Assembly (NCBI GenBank): GCA_023055505.1
Contig: JALIRH010000026.1
Span: 7,579,591 to 7,643,590, forward strand
DNA: 64,000 nucleotides
Reading direction: 5' to 3'
Origin: Callipepla californica brunnescens
Lineage: Eukaryota > Chordata > Aves > Galliformes > Odontophoridae
Below, in pieces: positions 14,101 through 26,100 of the stretch. The position numbers and the translations under genes were made by a program. The stretch's first letter is position 1. The number at the start of each line of letters is the position of its first letter. The notes beneath the pieces were generated by a model, which was not told the DNA's origin, made no database searches, and worked only from the letters and a program-made list of their open reading frames with translations.

Positions 14101-17100
14101 TGTGGTTTGTTGTTCTCTTTAAGTAACAAATTCTGTTTCCAGGGATGCCTGAGCTGGATGAGTACACAATGGAAAGGGTCATAGAAGAGTTTGAACAACG
14201 ATGCTATGATAACATGAATCATGCTATTGAAACAGAAGAAGGGCTTGGGATCGAATATGATGAAGACGTTGTCTGTGATGTGTGTCAGTCTCCAGATGGT
14301 GAAGATGGCAACGAAATGGTGTTTTGTGACAAATGCAATATATGCGTGCACCAGGTACGGTGGCTGGGGAGCTGAAGGGGAGTGTAGGGGTGGTAACTTA
14401 AACAGATAACCAAGCAGCTGAAGAGGACAGATTGGATCTTTCCAGTGGCAGACACTGATCTTTTAAGCTGGTGCAGAGCTCTCTATTGAGCAAAGGATGA
14501 AATCAGGAATGACAGAATTGAGAAAGAAAATGGTGAAGTATAGTTGTGGAATATCATACTAACAGGGTTAGAGAATATGGTATTGTTCCAGTATACTTAC
14601 AACAGGGAAGCTACAAGGTGATGCCTTCCCAAAGCATTCACACGTGCATTGTTGGGTTTTATCACCTCATTGCTTCTGTTGCTTATTCTTGCCCCTGCGT
14701 TTGTACACATTTCTTGGGCTAATGCACCCGTAGCATCAGCAGCTTGGGCTTAGCAGGGAGAAGTTGAAAAGGGAAAAAAAAAAAAAAAAAGAAAAAGGAA
14801 TTTGAATGCAATCAGTAGGCATATAAAGGCAGGATTTAGAACAGTGATTTTAATTTAATGAAGAACCTACTGATGTGAGCTAATGAAGAACTCTTATGAG
14901 CAAGTTTTTGTTTATTTCTGTGCCATTTAAGGAGCCTTTTTAGCATGGGATGGCAGATGTAATTCCGGCATATCTGTTATCTTGGCTGCTTCTTACTATG
15001 GAAGATGCCTTTCTTTCAGCCGGTCCTTCCTTCAAACTCAAAGCAATTTGCTTTGTCACTCAGTGTTTGGAAAGCTGTGTTGTCTTATAAGCAAGAGTGG
15101 CACTTGTTTGCTTATGTTACTTGTATATGTTTGTGCAAACAGTGAAGAAATAGCTGTAAGAAAACTCCAAAGCACAAATCTTACCTACAAGCTGTAAGCT
15201 ATTTTAAAAAGTGCTCTTGAGAGTAACGATGTTTTTAGACCTGCAACAGTTCCACTTCACTCTGTGATCACATCAGATCTAAAAATTGAGAGTAACAGAT
15301 ACAGGTCTCCATAAAGACAGTCTTTTGGGGGAAAAAAAACAACCAACGGTGATCTTATTTCTCATTCTCCACTTTTCCCTCTGGATAAGAAGGAAGAAAC
15401 AGTGCTTTGGAATAACATTATCACTCAGCAGTGCTCTTGAAATGATAGTTGTTGTCTTGTGAGATAGATACGGCCCCTTTCCTGTTACGTGTAGTCGGTG
15501 TGATACTGGACTTCATCCTAGCTTACTGCTTGCAGAGCTGTCTGTTGGTGTTTGCCTCACTCTTTGATGGGCTAAATTAATTCCTAGTTGAAGAGTGGGC
15601 AACTTTCGTCTGTTATACAGCTGATCGTGACTTCTTCTGTCAGTGAAAGATCTTTTAGAGGAGCGATTTGGCTAAGTGCACAAAGCTCTCCTGAGATTCT
15701 TTGCAAACAATTGTTTCTATGGTGTTATCAATTCCATAAACAGTATCTTGAGAGTTTCTGAAGAGTACGTGTAAACAGCTACGTAATGGAAATGCATGTT
15801 GTGTTCTCTGTCTCCTTTTTCTTTTCTGTAATTGTGAGTGCAGGCCTGTTATGGTATCCTGAAGGTGCCAGAAGGCAGCTGGCTCTGCAGGACCTGTGCT
15901 CTTGGTGTTCAACCCAAGTGCTTGCTGTGTCCCAAGAAGGGTGGTGCCATGAAGCCGACCCGCAGTGGCACCAAGTGGGTTCACGTGAGCTGTGCTCTAT
16001 GGATTCCTGAGGTAGGTGCTGATCTGCCAGAGTGCCTGTGTTCCTAGAAGCTGATTCTGGGAGAGAACCTGTTAAAAAAGTTGTCCAGCCTCGTGTGCGT
16101 TGTTGCAGTGATAAGCATACGTCTGTAGGGTACTTCTTAGAAAGGCGGTATCAGAGATGTTCATTTAGATGTAAAATCTGGCAGGATGATGCATCATCTG
16201 AAATGCAAGTCATTACGTTAACCTTTGTCAATCAGAATTAGCCATCAGAAGGGATAACTGCTGGCAGGGCTCGTTTAACAAGTGCACAGATACCATTTCA
16301 GTTTGTGAACTGTATGTTGGGGTCGGGGGAAAGAAGGTTTAGATGTGGCAATAAGAGTTGCTGTGGGTTCTCATAATCAAAATACTCATCCTGTGCCATC
16401 TCTTCAAATTGAAGGTGTTCATTTTGAATCTGTTTTCATGCAGTGAGGAACTAATTTTAAATAAAGGAGTTATACTTCAGTTCCTTACAAACTGAGTAGC
16501 TTACAACATGCTTTTTTTATGTGTGTATGAGATTTCTTGGAAATTGTTTCCCTGTTCAGCTAAAGATATAATAATCACTCTGCATTCTTGATCTTACTTT
16601 GTTTGTTTGTTTTTAATCTTAGGTCAGCATTGGAAGCCCGGAGAAAATGGAGCCCATTACAAAGGTTTCTCACATTCCCAGCAGTAGATGGGCATTGGTG
16701 TGCAGCCTTTGTAATGAAAAAGTTGGTGCTTCTATACAGGTAATTGAATAGCGTGAGTGACTCTGTTTTGTAGTCTCTTAGGAGATGAGCATGGTGTGTA
16801 TCCACAGTCAAATTTATTTGATTTCATGTTTGCTACTGTGAACTTAATTGCACAAGAAATGCTTTTGAAAGTTAGTGTGCTCTTTCCTTCTGGTAGAATT
16901 GTAATCAAAATAACCAAGTCATCCCACAGAACTTGTAACCTGTAGATATGCTGATAAGCTTATTAGTACACTGAAGTGCAACTTTGAGTAGAAGAAGAAA
17001 ATGTATCTCTGTGACAGATCACATACAAAAATGAAGCTTGAATGCTGAATGCTTCTGTGCTGAAGCCCTTGTTGGTTTCTATTTAGTGATTCCTAAGACA

Positions 17101-20100
17101 GTTTGGATGCTTCAGTGGGAGTTGTATATTATCTATACCAACTTAAAATCTGGGCACGCTCAGCACCTTTAGAATTTATTTAAGTCAGTGGAAGCGAACA
17201 TCTTTATTTTGATGATCACATTACTTGTACTGGTATGTTGTAGCTTTGGATTTCTAATTGTAGGCACTGAACGTAGGAGTGATTTGGTTTTCATTATAGT
17301 TGGAATTAGAGTGATCTCATGCTCACCTTTTATTTTAGAGAAGGAAGTGGAACTACAGGTCTTTGCTTTTTTTTTTTCTGTACTTGTTTTATTGTTGGTC
17401 CAGCTTTTAATTTACTGAGGAGAGTATCTGATCACGTAATAGTAGGTCATTGAACACTAAGAAAGAAACAGATTGCTCTAGTGGTTTGCCCCAAGATTCA
17501 AGTAAGCCAAAAGCTGAGGAAATCAGCCCCATTTCCTCCATGGGTTGTGGGTAGATTCTGGAGCTCTTGGTGTTTGCAAGAAAAAAAAAAAAGAAAAGAC
17601 CTTCTGAGTTTCCCAGTTTCCCAGCTCATATTGCTATAGAGGCAGTGCCACATTATCGTTCTGACTTGTAATACTCAACTGAGCTCAGCTTTGATGACAC
17701 GAAAGTGTTTGAAATCTGATGTGTTCCCTTTTCCTCTACACTGAGTCATTTGATGATGTTGTCTGAAAAAGTTGTAAACAGCAATGTGGCAGTAGTTCCA
17801 GAGAAGCCTGTCAGTCTGTTTCCATTCAAGGAATGTATAAAATAGTGCATTTTAAGTAGAAAAAATAAATCTGTCCACAGCACATAAATTTGCAAATACA
17901 ATACCTCCTTGCAGATCTGCCCCCTTTCTCTTGGCAGCTGTTATGTAACTGAGAGAAACTGTTTTGTCCATTCTCCAGACCTGTTCTGAGGGGTAACTGT
18001 GGTAGTTTAAGCTGAACACTGATCGGCTGTACAGGGATTTGTGTGAGGGAGAGGGGTGTCCTCCCACAGCTCTTCTGGTAACACCTCTCCCTTGTGCTGA
18101 CACACACAGTGACGCCCCCTTCAGACAGTTCAACGTTAGATATTTTTGGGGGAGGGAAGTATAATTCCAGTTTTGTTTGACATCTCAAAGGAATTGTGTA
18201 AAAATATCTTGGTATCGTTCAAGCTAGAAGTGAGAAACACTTAGATTTGTGTTGTGAAATCTAAAACAGCAGACAAGAATGTTTTACCAAAAAAAAAAAG
18301 CAGCTGCTGTGCTATGAAGGAATAGCATTACCTGGCTGAACTGGGAGAGATCCTCTTCACATTAACTAGGAGAGCAGGCAGCTGTGGGTATGCACCAGGC
18401 TGGGCAAAAACAAAGCTGTGTATTCTCCCAAGTCCTTCAGATTTCCTTCTGTTGATGCAGGATTGCACATTTCCTCCCAATAAAACATCAGCCACGCTAA
18501 GAGCTAGTTAATCTTAATGACAGCAGCTTAGAAACCCTGGCTTTTGTACAGTTTGGTTCTGCTTTTGCTCTGTTTGTTAGTAACAGAGGAAGGGACAAAA
18601 GATGCTTTTTTAAAAAAAATTCCTTTTATATGATTATTTTTATTTAAGAACGTTCATTGGAAACTTCTGCACTATAGTGTACCTTTTATATGCCATCTGG
18701 TTGCTGAGTCAACCTGAGCAGGAAAACCCAGGGCAAGGTATTTGGCTTCTTTACAAAGTACTGTATAAACATCCTAGCACAATGCATTTTTCTTCAAGGT
18801 TAGATGGCTTGAGTTAAGCACAGTTCACATCAGTAGCATTCATTTCAACCTCAAATTCCTTTTGCATGCAGGAAAGGTGTGAGGTGATACAAGTGTGTGT
18901 GTGTGTGTCTGTTTATTTAAACCGTTCAGTTTATGGCTGGTAATGGCTGTGACAGCATTTTGCAAGAGAAAGTTTCTTAAAACTGAAATGAAGTGCTAAG
19001 TCATCTGAACAAGTACCCGTCACTCCAGTGAACGCGTGGTTCATTAGGAAGGAAGAAAAATGATAAGAAAAAAGAATTCTCATTCTCTTCTGCCCGATGT
19101 GAGTTGAAGGCTGTAGTAAGTGAAGCAACGATTGACTGTGACTTAATATTTGACAATATAAACTTTTGACAATGGGATAAAAAATAACCCATTCACTTGA
19201 GGCCTTGTGGGCAGCATGGGTCCAAGTGCTGGGAAGGCTTTTAATTAAAAGCATCAGACTGACCTGGTGCCAGCGAGATGTTTTTTTTCCTCTATCTCAC
19301 ACTGACACAGTCAAAGAGGGAACATTTTGCTTTGTGTAACGCTGTTCTCAGCAAGTGGCTCCAGTCAAGGTAAGAATGCTCTTCTTGTGGATTTGCTGGT
19401 TATTGAATAGAGGGATTGGGCTAGGGAGGGGTTAACCACTCCTGTCCCACTGGGCCACTTGGCTGTTGCCTGGCCTGAAAGCACTAAATCGCTAACCTAA
19501 TTAAAAGAGAGCAGAAAAGTACAGGCAGCTTAGAAGCAGGGGCTGGTAACAGGGTCGATTCTTTCAAAGCAGTCGTGGCTGCTTAAATAGTTTTGGGCAG
19601 TGTGGCTTCTTAAATTTCTGTTTGATGAGTTTTAATCTAATTTCTGCAGTGTTCAGTGAAGAACTGCAGAACTGCCTTTCACGTCACTTGCGCGTTTGAC
19701 CGTGGCTTGGAGATGAAGACCATACTGGCAGAGAACGATGAGGTGAAGTTTAAGTCGTACTGCCCCAAGCACAGCTCCAACAAGGGAGCAGATGATGAGA
19801 CCTTCAGTGACCACCTGTGTCAAGAGAATGGGAATGGGATTCAGGACAGCTCTCTTCCTGCCCACATCGACCCTTTCCACAGCATGGATCAAAACCAGGA
19901 GGAAGCCCACAGAGTCAGTCTCCGCAAGCAGAAGCTGCAGCAGCTGGAGGATGAGTTCTATACCTTTGTTGAGTCTCTGGAGGTGGCTAAAGCACTGCGG
20001 CTGCCTGAGGACCTGGTGGGATTCCTTTACCAGTACTGGAAGCTGAAAAGAAAAGCCAACTTCAATAAGCCATTGATTACCCCAAAGAAGGACGAGGAGG

Positions 20101-23100
20101 ATAATCTGGCCAAACGAGAGCAGGATGTTCTGTTCAGAAGACTGCAGCTCTTCACACATCTGCGGCAAGATCTGGAGCGGGTAAGCTGTGCACTGCCTGT
20201 GCTTGTGTAACGTGTGCTGGGCTTCAGAGCCGAGCTTCTAAACTGTGCGCTCAGTTATTGCCATTGCACGCAGGCACTACACACTGTGTCCTCACACCAG
20301 GCTGTATTGTCAGCCTGCTAAAAGACAGTTAACACTGAATTTAGGGTTGCACCAAGTACTGTTTCCAAACAGAGGGTTAGTTCACGGTGCTCTTAGTTTG
20401 CAGTACATCCTTGTAACTGGATTGTGCACTTAGGCTTTTTGTTTTACTGATTAAGCCCATATGTACCACAGCCCCCTACACGGAACCTTTACAGTCATTA
20501 AGGGCTTTCTCTCCTGCTCCTTGCTGCTTAAGGAGGAGAGTGTATAAAACTTACCTTGACTTGGAGCCAGAATGGTTTTTGTTGACATTGCATTGAGAGA
20601 TGTTTCTTGTTCAGCATGTTCAAGATCTATATTTCTTTGCATCTTTTAAGTAAATGGAGTTTATCACTAGGTTCTCTGGATCTTAAATTCTTACCTAAGT
20701 ATCCTTTCTGTTTTTAAAGTGTGGTGTCATGGCGGTAGATGTTATTCTAGCATTCTCACTGATAAGTCTGTCACTTCCCACCCATGAATGGACGTAAGGG
20801 TGATGAGGCTGGCGAATCCTTATAGGGTGAAACAACACTCAAGGTCCATAGATAAGAGGAAAAACAATCATCTTTAGTAAGAAATTCCTTTAAAACAGTT
20901 CCGTACGCATTGGCCCTCCTATAGTTCTGTCTACTTAAGGTGCAGTTCTGTGGGAAATTCAAGTAATCCTTGCACTACTTAACAGCTTTGAGAGAAAGAG
21001 AACCAAAGAGATGACAAGAGAGCGAGATCATCCATCCTGGGTCCAGCGGTTGGTTAGACTAACGTGGTAGTCCCTTTTAAGGACTGAACTGTCACCCACA
21101 CCCTGTCCTCTTTCCATCCCCAGAGCTTTGTATCTGTTGTTCAGGAGCGCTTCACAAGCAAGGTGGTGGCTCCTCCTCCTGCTCCAAGAAGAGATGAGCA
21201 TCCAGTCTCCTTCATCCTGCATGTTTTTTTGCTGCCTGTCTCTTGAGGGCCAGAAGTCTGCTCAGCTTTTTCCCCTTGCAGGGACTTAAGACAGGGCTGT
21301 TGGTCTGCTTGTGGCACTGCACAGTACTACAAATCAGTCTCTCTCTTGCTGATTGCTGGATATTTCTCAGCGTGGTGATTTCCTCTGTCAACCTGACCCC
21401 CTGCTCATACAGTTGATCAAGCTGGGCACATCCAGGACATCTCCCTCTGCCCTCAGGCCCTTGGGGGACCCCCAGATTCTGGAATCTCCACTACCAAAAG
21501 CCTGGGCAGCTCTGCTGTGTCCCTCCTTGGAAGGTCCCTCTGCATGAGCCCAGGATGGTTGTTGGCTCCCAGTCTGGGTTTCTGCTTGAGCCCAACCATT
21601 TCGGAAACAGGTGGTCACCATGTTCATCTTAACAAAGTGTGGCTCTCTGCTATTCCCAGACTAGAGGGAACTTTCTTCTTCCCTGCCTGTGCCATCTCCC
21701 TCTCCATGCTGTGTTTGCCCATCCTCATCACTGCCTTTAGGTGTATGTGGTTGTCCCACTGCTGCTTCTGGCCCTGCCCGTGTATCTTAGCTGTTACGCA
21801 GTTCAGTAGTTTAGCCAACTTGTCTATTTTTTTTCTAGTTATTTAGGTTTATTGATATTTCAAGTTCTTTTTGGGACTAAGGCTCCTGCAGTTCTTGATA
21901 GAACAATTCTTTTAGTGGCTTAATGTGCGTTTATGTTTCCTTTAATTATATTGGTTTGTCCAAATTGATGTGCTTTGCAGTGTATCACTGCTGTTTCTTT
22001 AGGTTTATTAACTGCTTGAAGTAAATTTAATCATCTCTGTACTGTATTTTATAGGATTTCCTTGTGAAGTCATGCTTCTTTTTAAATTGCACCATGAGCT
22101 TGTATGATTCCAAAAGCGTATTTTGAGTCAGTATAGACATAAACCTGCTTTCCTTCTTATAGTTCCAGGATTCGAGTAAAAGCAATTAAGCTTTCTGAGT
22201 GGATGTATTCACTGGTAGCAGTTTTGCCTCTATTTCCACTTGTAGGCTGACAGTGGCATACCCAGCCTTCTCCCTCTCGCAGCAGAGCTGCATCCATCAG
22301 TGAACAGCTTCCCAGTTGGGATCCTGTTAAGGAGTAACCTTCAGGTCCAGATAGCAGGAGTACACCTGTTTAATAGTTCAACAATCACGTGCCAGTTCTG
22401 TTTTATGTAAAGATGATGATGATACCGGGTTTGGGGCGCTGGACACTTGGATTGCTATATCCTCTTGTTGGTGCTGCACTGCTTGGTATTGCACCATCCT
22501 GCTCAGGAGTAACCAGTAGTGTCCCTTCAGCGCCAGCACTGTTGCAACAGCATGTGGCACACTAACAGTGTTCTGTCCCAGGGTCAGTTTTCTTGCCTCT
22601 TATATTAGCAGCACAACAGCTGCCTCTGCTTGCAGGTATCCTGGCCATCCAGAGCTTACTTTATCCAGTTGTTTCAAAAAGCAAGCTGCTGGTCTTTTCC
22701 AGTCTCGTAACGTTTGTATAAGCTTTCACAGAGCCTGATGTTCTCTCTAATATACCTAGAGTTCAGAAAGTTTTGTTAAATGTAGGAGACCTAAGGCAGG
22801 AGGACTCAGGAGAGCAATTCTGTATTTCATCGAGTCCCTCTTGGCATTCTGGAGTCCATTCCAGTAACTCTCCTGAGTCCTCTCAGTGATTTTGGTGTCG
22901 GTGGTGGAGTGATTTGGTTCATCTCCTTTGTTTCAATCACTGTTTGTTTTCTTTTTGGGATATTTCAAATCTAAGATAAGACACGTTTTTTCTGCATAAT
23001 TAATATGTTCTCTTGTGATATTTTGTATCCCACTAACTCCAGAAAGTTCAGTAGACTTGATAGTTCTCTCTTGACATTTTATTACGGCACCTGCCCCCAG

Positions 23101-26100
23101 GAAGATATCATTGACATATTTTAAGAAGGTAGTGGTTGTCTTTTTACCTGGCCGTTGCTCCATAAGAGGCACAGAGGGGTCCTCACTCTTACCTTGCACT
23201 AGCTGGTATAACTTCACAAGATTTTTGGGTCTCTGTATCCTGTTTTTTATTCTGTATAAGCAGTATCAGCAGTCGCTATTATTCATCAGTGTGCCCGTCC
23301 CTGTATTCTGGCAGGAAGCAGTCCAGATTGTCCTTTGTATGTCGCCTCCCGTTCTCATCCAGAGCTTTTTCCAGCACTATTGTATTCCTCTGTCAAAAAA
23401 AAAAAAAAAGTGTTCAACAGCACTTGCATATCCTGCAGTATGGATTATGATTTTCAGCCATCATTTTAAAAGATCAGTATGGGTTTTTTTTTTTTCTGGA
23501 TTTTCGCAGTAGGATCCAGCAGATTCTTTTCCAATTCATCAAATCTGAAGTAGAAAAAGGAACCTTCACACACCATCTGGTCCTACTGGCTGTTGAGGTG
23601 GTGCCAGTACTACAGGGTTCTGTTGTGCTCAGTTTTGACATGCAATAGGACTAAATTCTCCACTCCCTTTGCTGCTATTGCCTCTCTCTCAGTTATCAAT
23701 GACACATCTTCTTTGTCCCCCTTCACTTTTTTTTCAGTATTGCAAGCAGAACAACATGAAGGTAATTTCTTTTGGTTATCCATTATCATTAATGCATTCA
23801 GTTTAGATCCCAGCAGTTGACATTTTTTCCTTGTTTTGTGATCATTTCTCAAAGTGTAAAATCTACGTACGGGATGTCACCCTATTTATCCTGCCTTCTA
23901 CAAAACTACATTAGTTCCAAGATTGTATAATGATTCCGATACTGTGCTTCTTTTTCTTCTCATCCTCTAATTCATGCCGCTGCTACTGAGTACAGTATTC
24001 TCTTAATTTTTTCTGTTAGAGGATCACCACCACACTTAGCATATGTTTCAGGATGCATTCTAGTGGGGAACAAGAGGGGATCCCCACAGATGGTTCTGTT
24101 CCTATACTGTTATTCAGAAAGAACGTTCTTCGCAGCCACACTTTTGTGCAGTCCAGTCATCGCTGTTGAAGCACACACAAAGCTTACAAAATACCTTTAC
24201 CTATCATTGTCATGCCCCTTGCAACGTCTCTTTATCATGCATTGCACCTTAGAGTCGCTTAGCACTCCAGACAGGGAGATTACTCACGTAGTGTTTCGAA
24301 CAGTATGTTGGTACATGCTTGGAGTCCAGAGCAGCCAGCAAGACTATCCGGGCAAAGCTTTACAGCTGTCCCATCGGGATCACCAGAAAACTGCTGTCTG
24401 AGAAGTGGATTCAGTGCCTTGTGTGCACTGTGTCAGTGAGAGCACACTCAAGAGAGGCCTAGGGGTGATTTTTGCTATTACAATAAAGGTGGTTCAGTGA
24501 AGGATACGTGGACCTTGAGTTCTGTTGCCAAGTTGGCCATATCTTCAAAGCATCCTGATTGATGTCGTCCTCGAGGCTTACTGGCTCTGAGATGTCTCTG
24601 CTTAAAGGATGCCAAGATGCCAAGTGTTTATTCTTCTGGTACCTAATACAGTAGCTCCGTTTTTAGAATATGCTTTCAATGCACGTGTTCACAGAAGTTG
24701 CTTCTGCAGCGCGGGCTTCCCAAATCTGATATACGGTCCCTTAGATGGTATTTAAGACTGTCTTCTAAGAAGTGTTCTGGAGACTCATCCACTTTTGATG
24801 CCTTCCAGGTGCGTAATCTCACTTACATGGTGACTCGAAGGGAAAAAATCAAGAGATCTGTTTGCAAAGTTCAAGAACAGATATTTAACATCTACGCAAA
24901 GCAGTTGGAACAAGAAAGAGTTTCAGGTATGCTTCAGCATTATCTTTTTCACTTACGCCACAGGCATAGGCATTGAAATGTTTGGTTAGAGACTAACGAC
25001 TGATTCTGAAGGACAAGCAAGACCTCATTTATTCTCATTAGAATCATATCTAGTCCACCACGCATCAGCAGATTGGAAGAACATAACAATTAGCATAGCT
25101 CTAATGGAGGGCACATTGCTATAGAAACTGGTAAGTCTCTGTTATCCTTGGGGTACGGAGTGGCTTGCTGCTTCAGGTCCTGTCAGTTGTGATTCTTTAA
25201 TGACCCCTTTTGACGGCGAGGTCATGACTTACATTCAAGTGCCATACGGTATCGGCTAGGTTTGTGTTTTATTAATGCCACTGCACTGTTTCTTTTTTTC
25301 TTTTGAAACTTGATACTTTTTTCTGCCTCATCACACTGGAAGTAGTCTTTCCTCCTAGAGGAGAAAATTCTGAGTTACTGTATTAGCTCAAGTTATCCTC
25401 AAAGTATTTGGTAACTCATGAATTTTAGATGGAATCAATCACATTTACTTGCTGATGGCTTATTTTAGCCCATCCGAGGAGTTTCTGTCTCAGTGCACGT
25501 AGCAGTGCTAGGAATTGTATTTGCTACAGGTATAATTGGGTGTAGGATGGCTATGGGCAAGTCAGCAACATGAGCAGCGTGTTGTGAAGCCAGGACATAG
25601 CCACATAGTAGTCATGTAAAGGTGCTGGATAGGCAGCAAGTTGCCTGTTTTTACACTGAATAACCTCTTCAGGCACAAGCAGTGTTAAAATATGTACTCT
25701 TCTTAAAAAGTGGTATTTGGCCAGGCGCGGGTTGCTGGACTTTAACCTAATCTGTTTTACCTTTAGGTGTGCCTTCTTCGTTCTCCACAGTGGAAAACGC
25801 AGTGTTGTTCAATAGTCCATCTTTGGGTCCCAATGCCCCTAAGATAGAGGATTTGAAATGGCATTCAGCATTCTTCAGGAAACAAATGGGCACATCTCTT
25901 ACACGCTCTTTGAAAAAACCACACAAAAGAGACAGAGTAAGCAATAGCTCTGGGAGTAGCAGCAAGTCCACGCTGAGGCAGCCCGGCCAAAGGGGAGATG
26001 GTGCAGCTCCAGGAAGCTTTTTAAGTTTTGGCAAGAGCTTTGCAGAAACACGGATTGTATCAGCACAGCAGAAAAATGGCATGGTTATGCCAGACCACAG

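Larger units (their letters stand above)
14355..19649 (+). other. JADE1 introns between the PHD exons, no gene seen
   Basis: Three introns (14355-15843, 16012-16622, 16740-19649) around the PHD-encoding exons. They contain A-runs near 14777-14791 and 17580-17593, and a short GT tract near 18893-18908. I see no transposon coding remnant, RNA gene or extra conserved exon. Confidence 0.65.
21870..24390 (-). mobile_element. Degraded class I (gammaretrovirus-like) endogenous retrovirus, antisense in JADE1
   Basis: In 5' to 3' order on the minus strand: a weak tRNA-Trp-like primer binding site at 24369-24385; a broken gag region (about 23000-23850) with a capsid-like stretch around 23000-23600; a reverse-transcriptase connection-like segment at 22378-22900; and an RNase H-like segment at about 21940-22320, with the TDG motif near 22300 and YTDSKYAF near 22120-22140. 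Nucleocapsid, protease, most of the polymerase, integrase and env are missing. Many stops and frameshifts are present, so it cannot make virus proteins. No complete LTR was found. It is a fossil insertion that lies opposite to JADE1 transcription. Confidence 0.75.
20181..24808 (+). other. JADE1 intron carrying antisense retroelement remnants
   Basis: The longest visible JADE1 intron, 4.6 kb. On the opposite strand it carries a CR1-ORF1-like piece (about 20990-21440) and a degraded class I endogenous retrovirus (about 21870-24390). The rest is unique AT-rich sequence. Confidence 0.7.
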
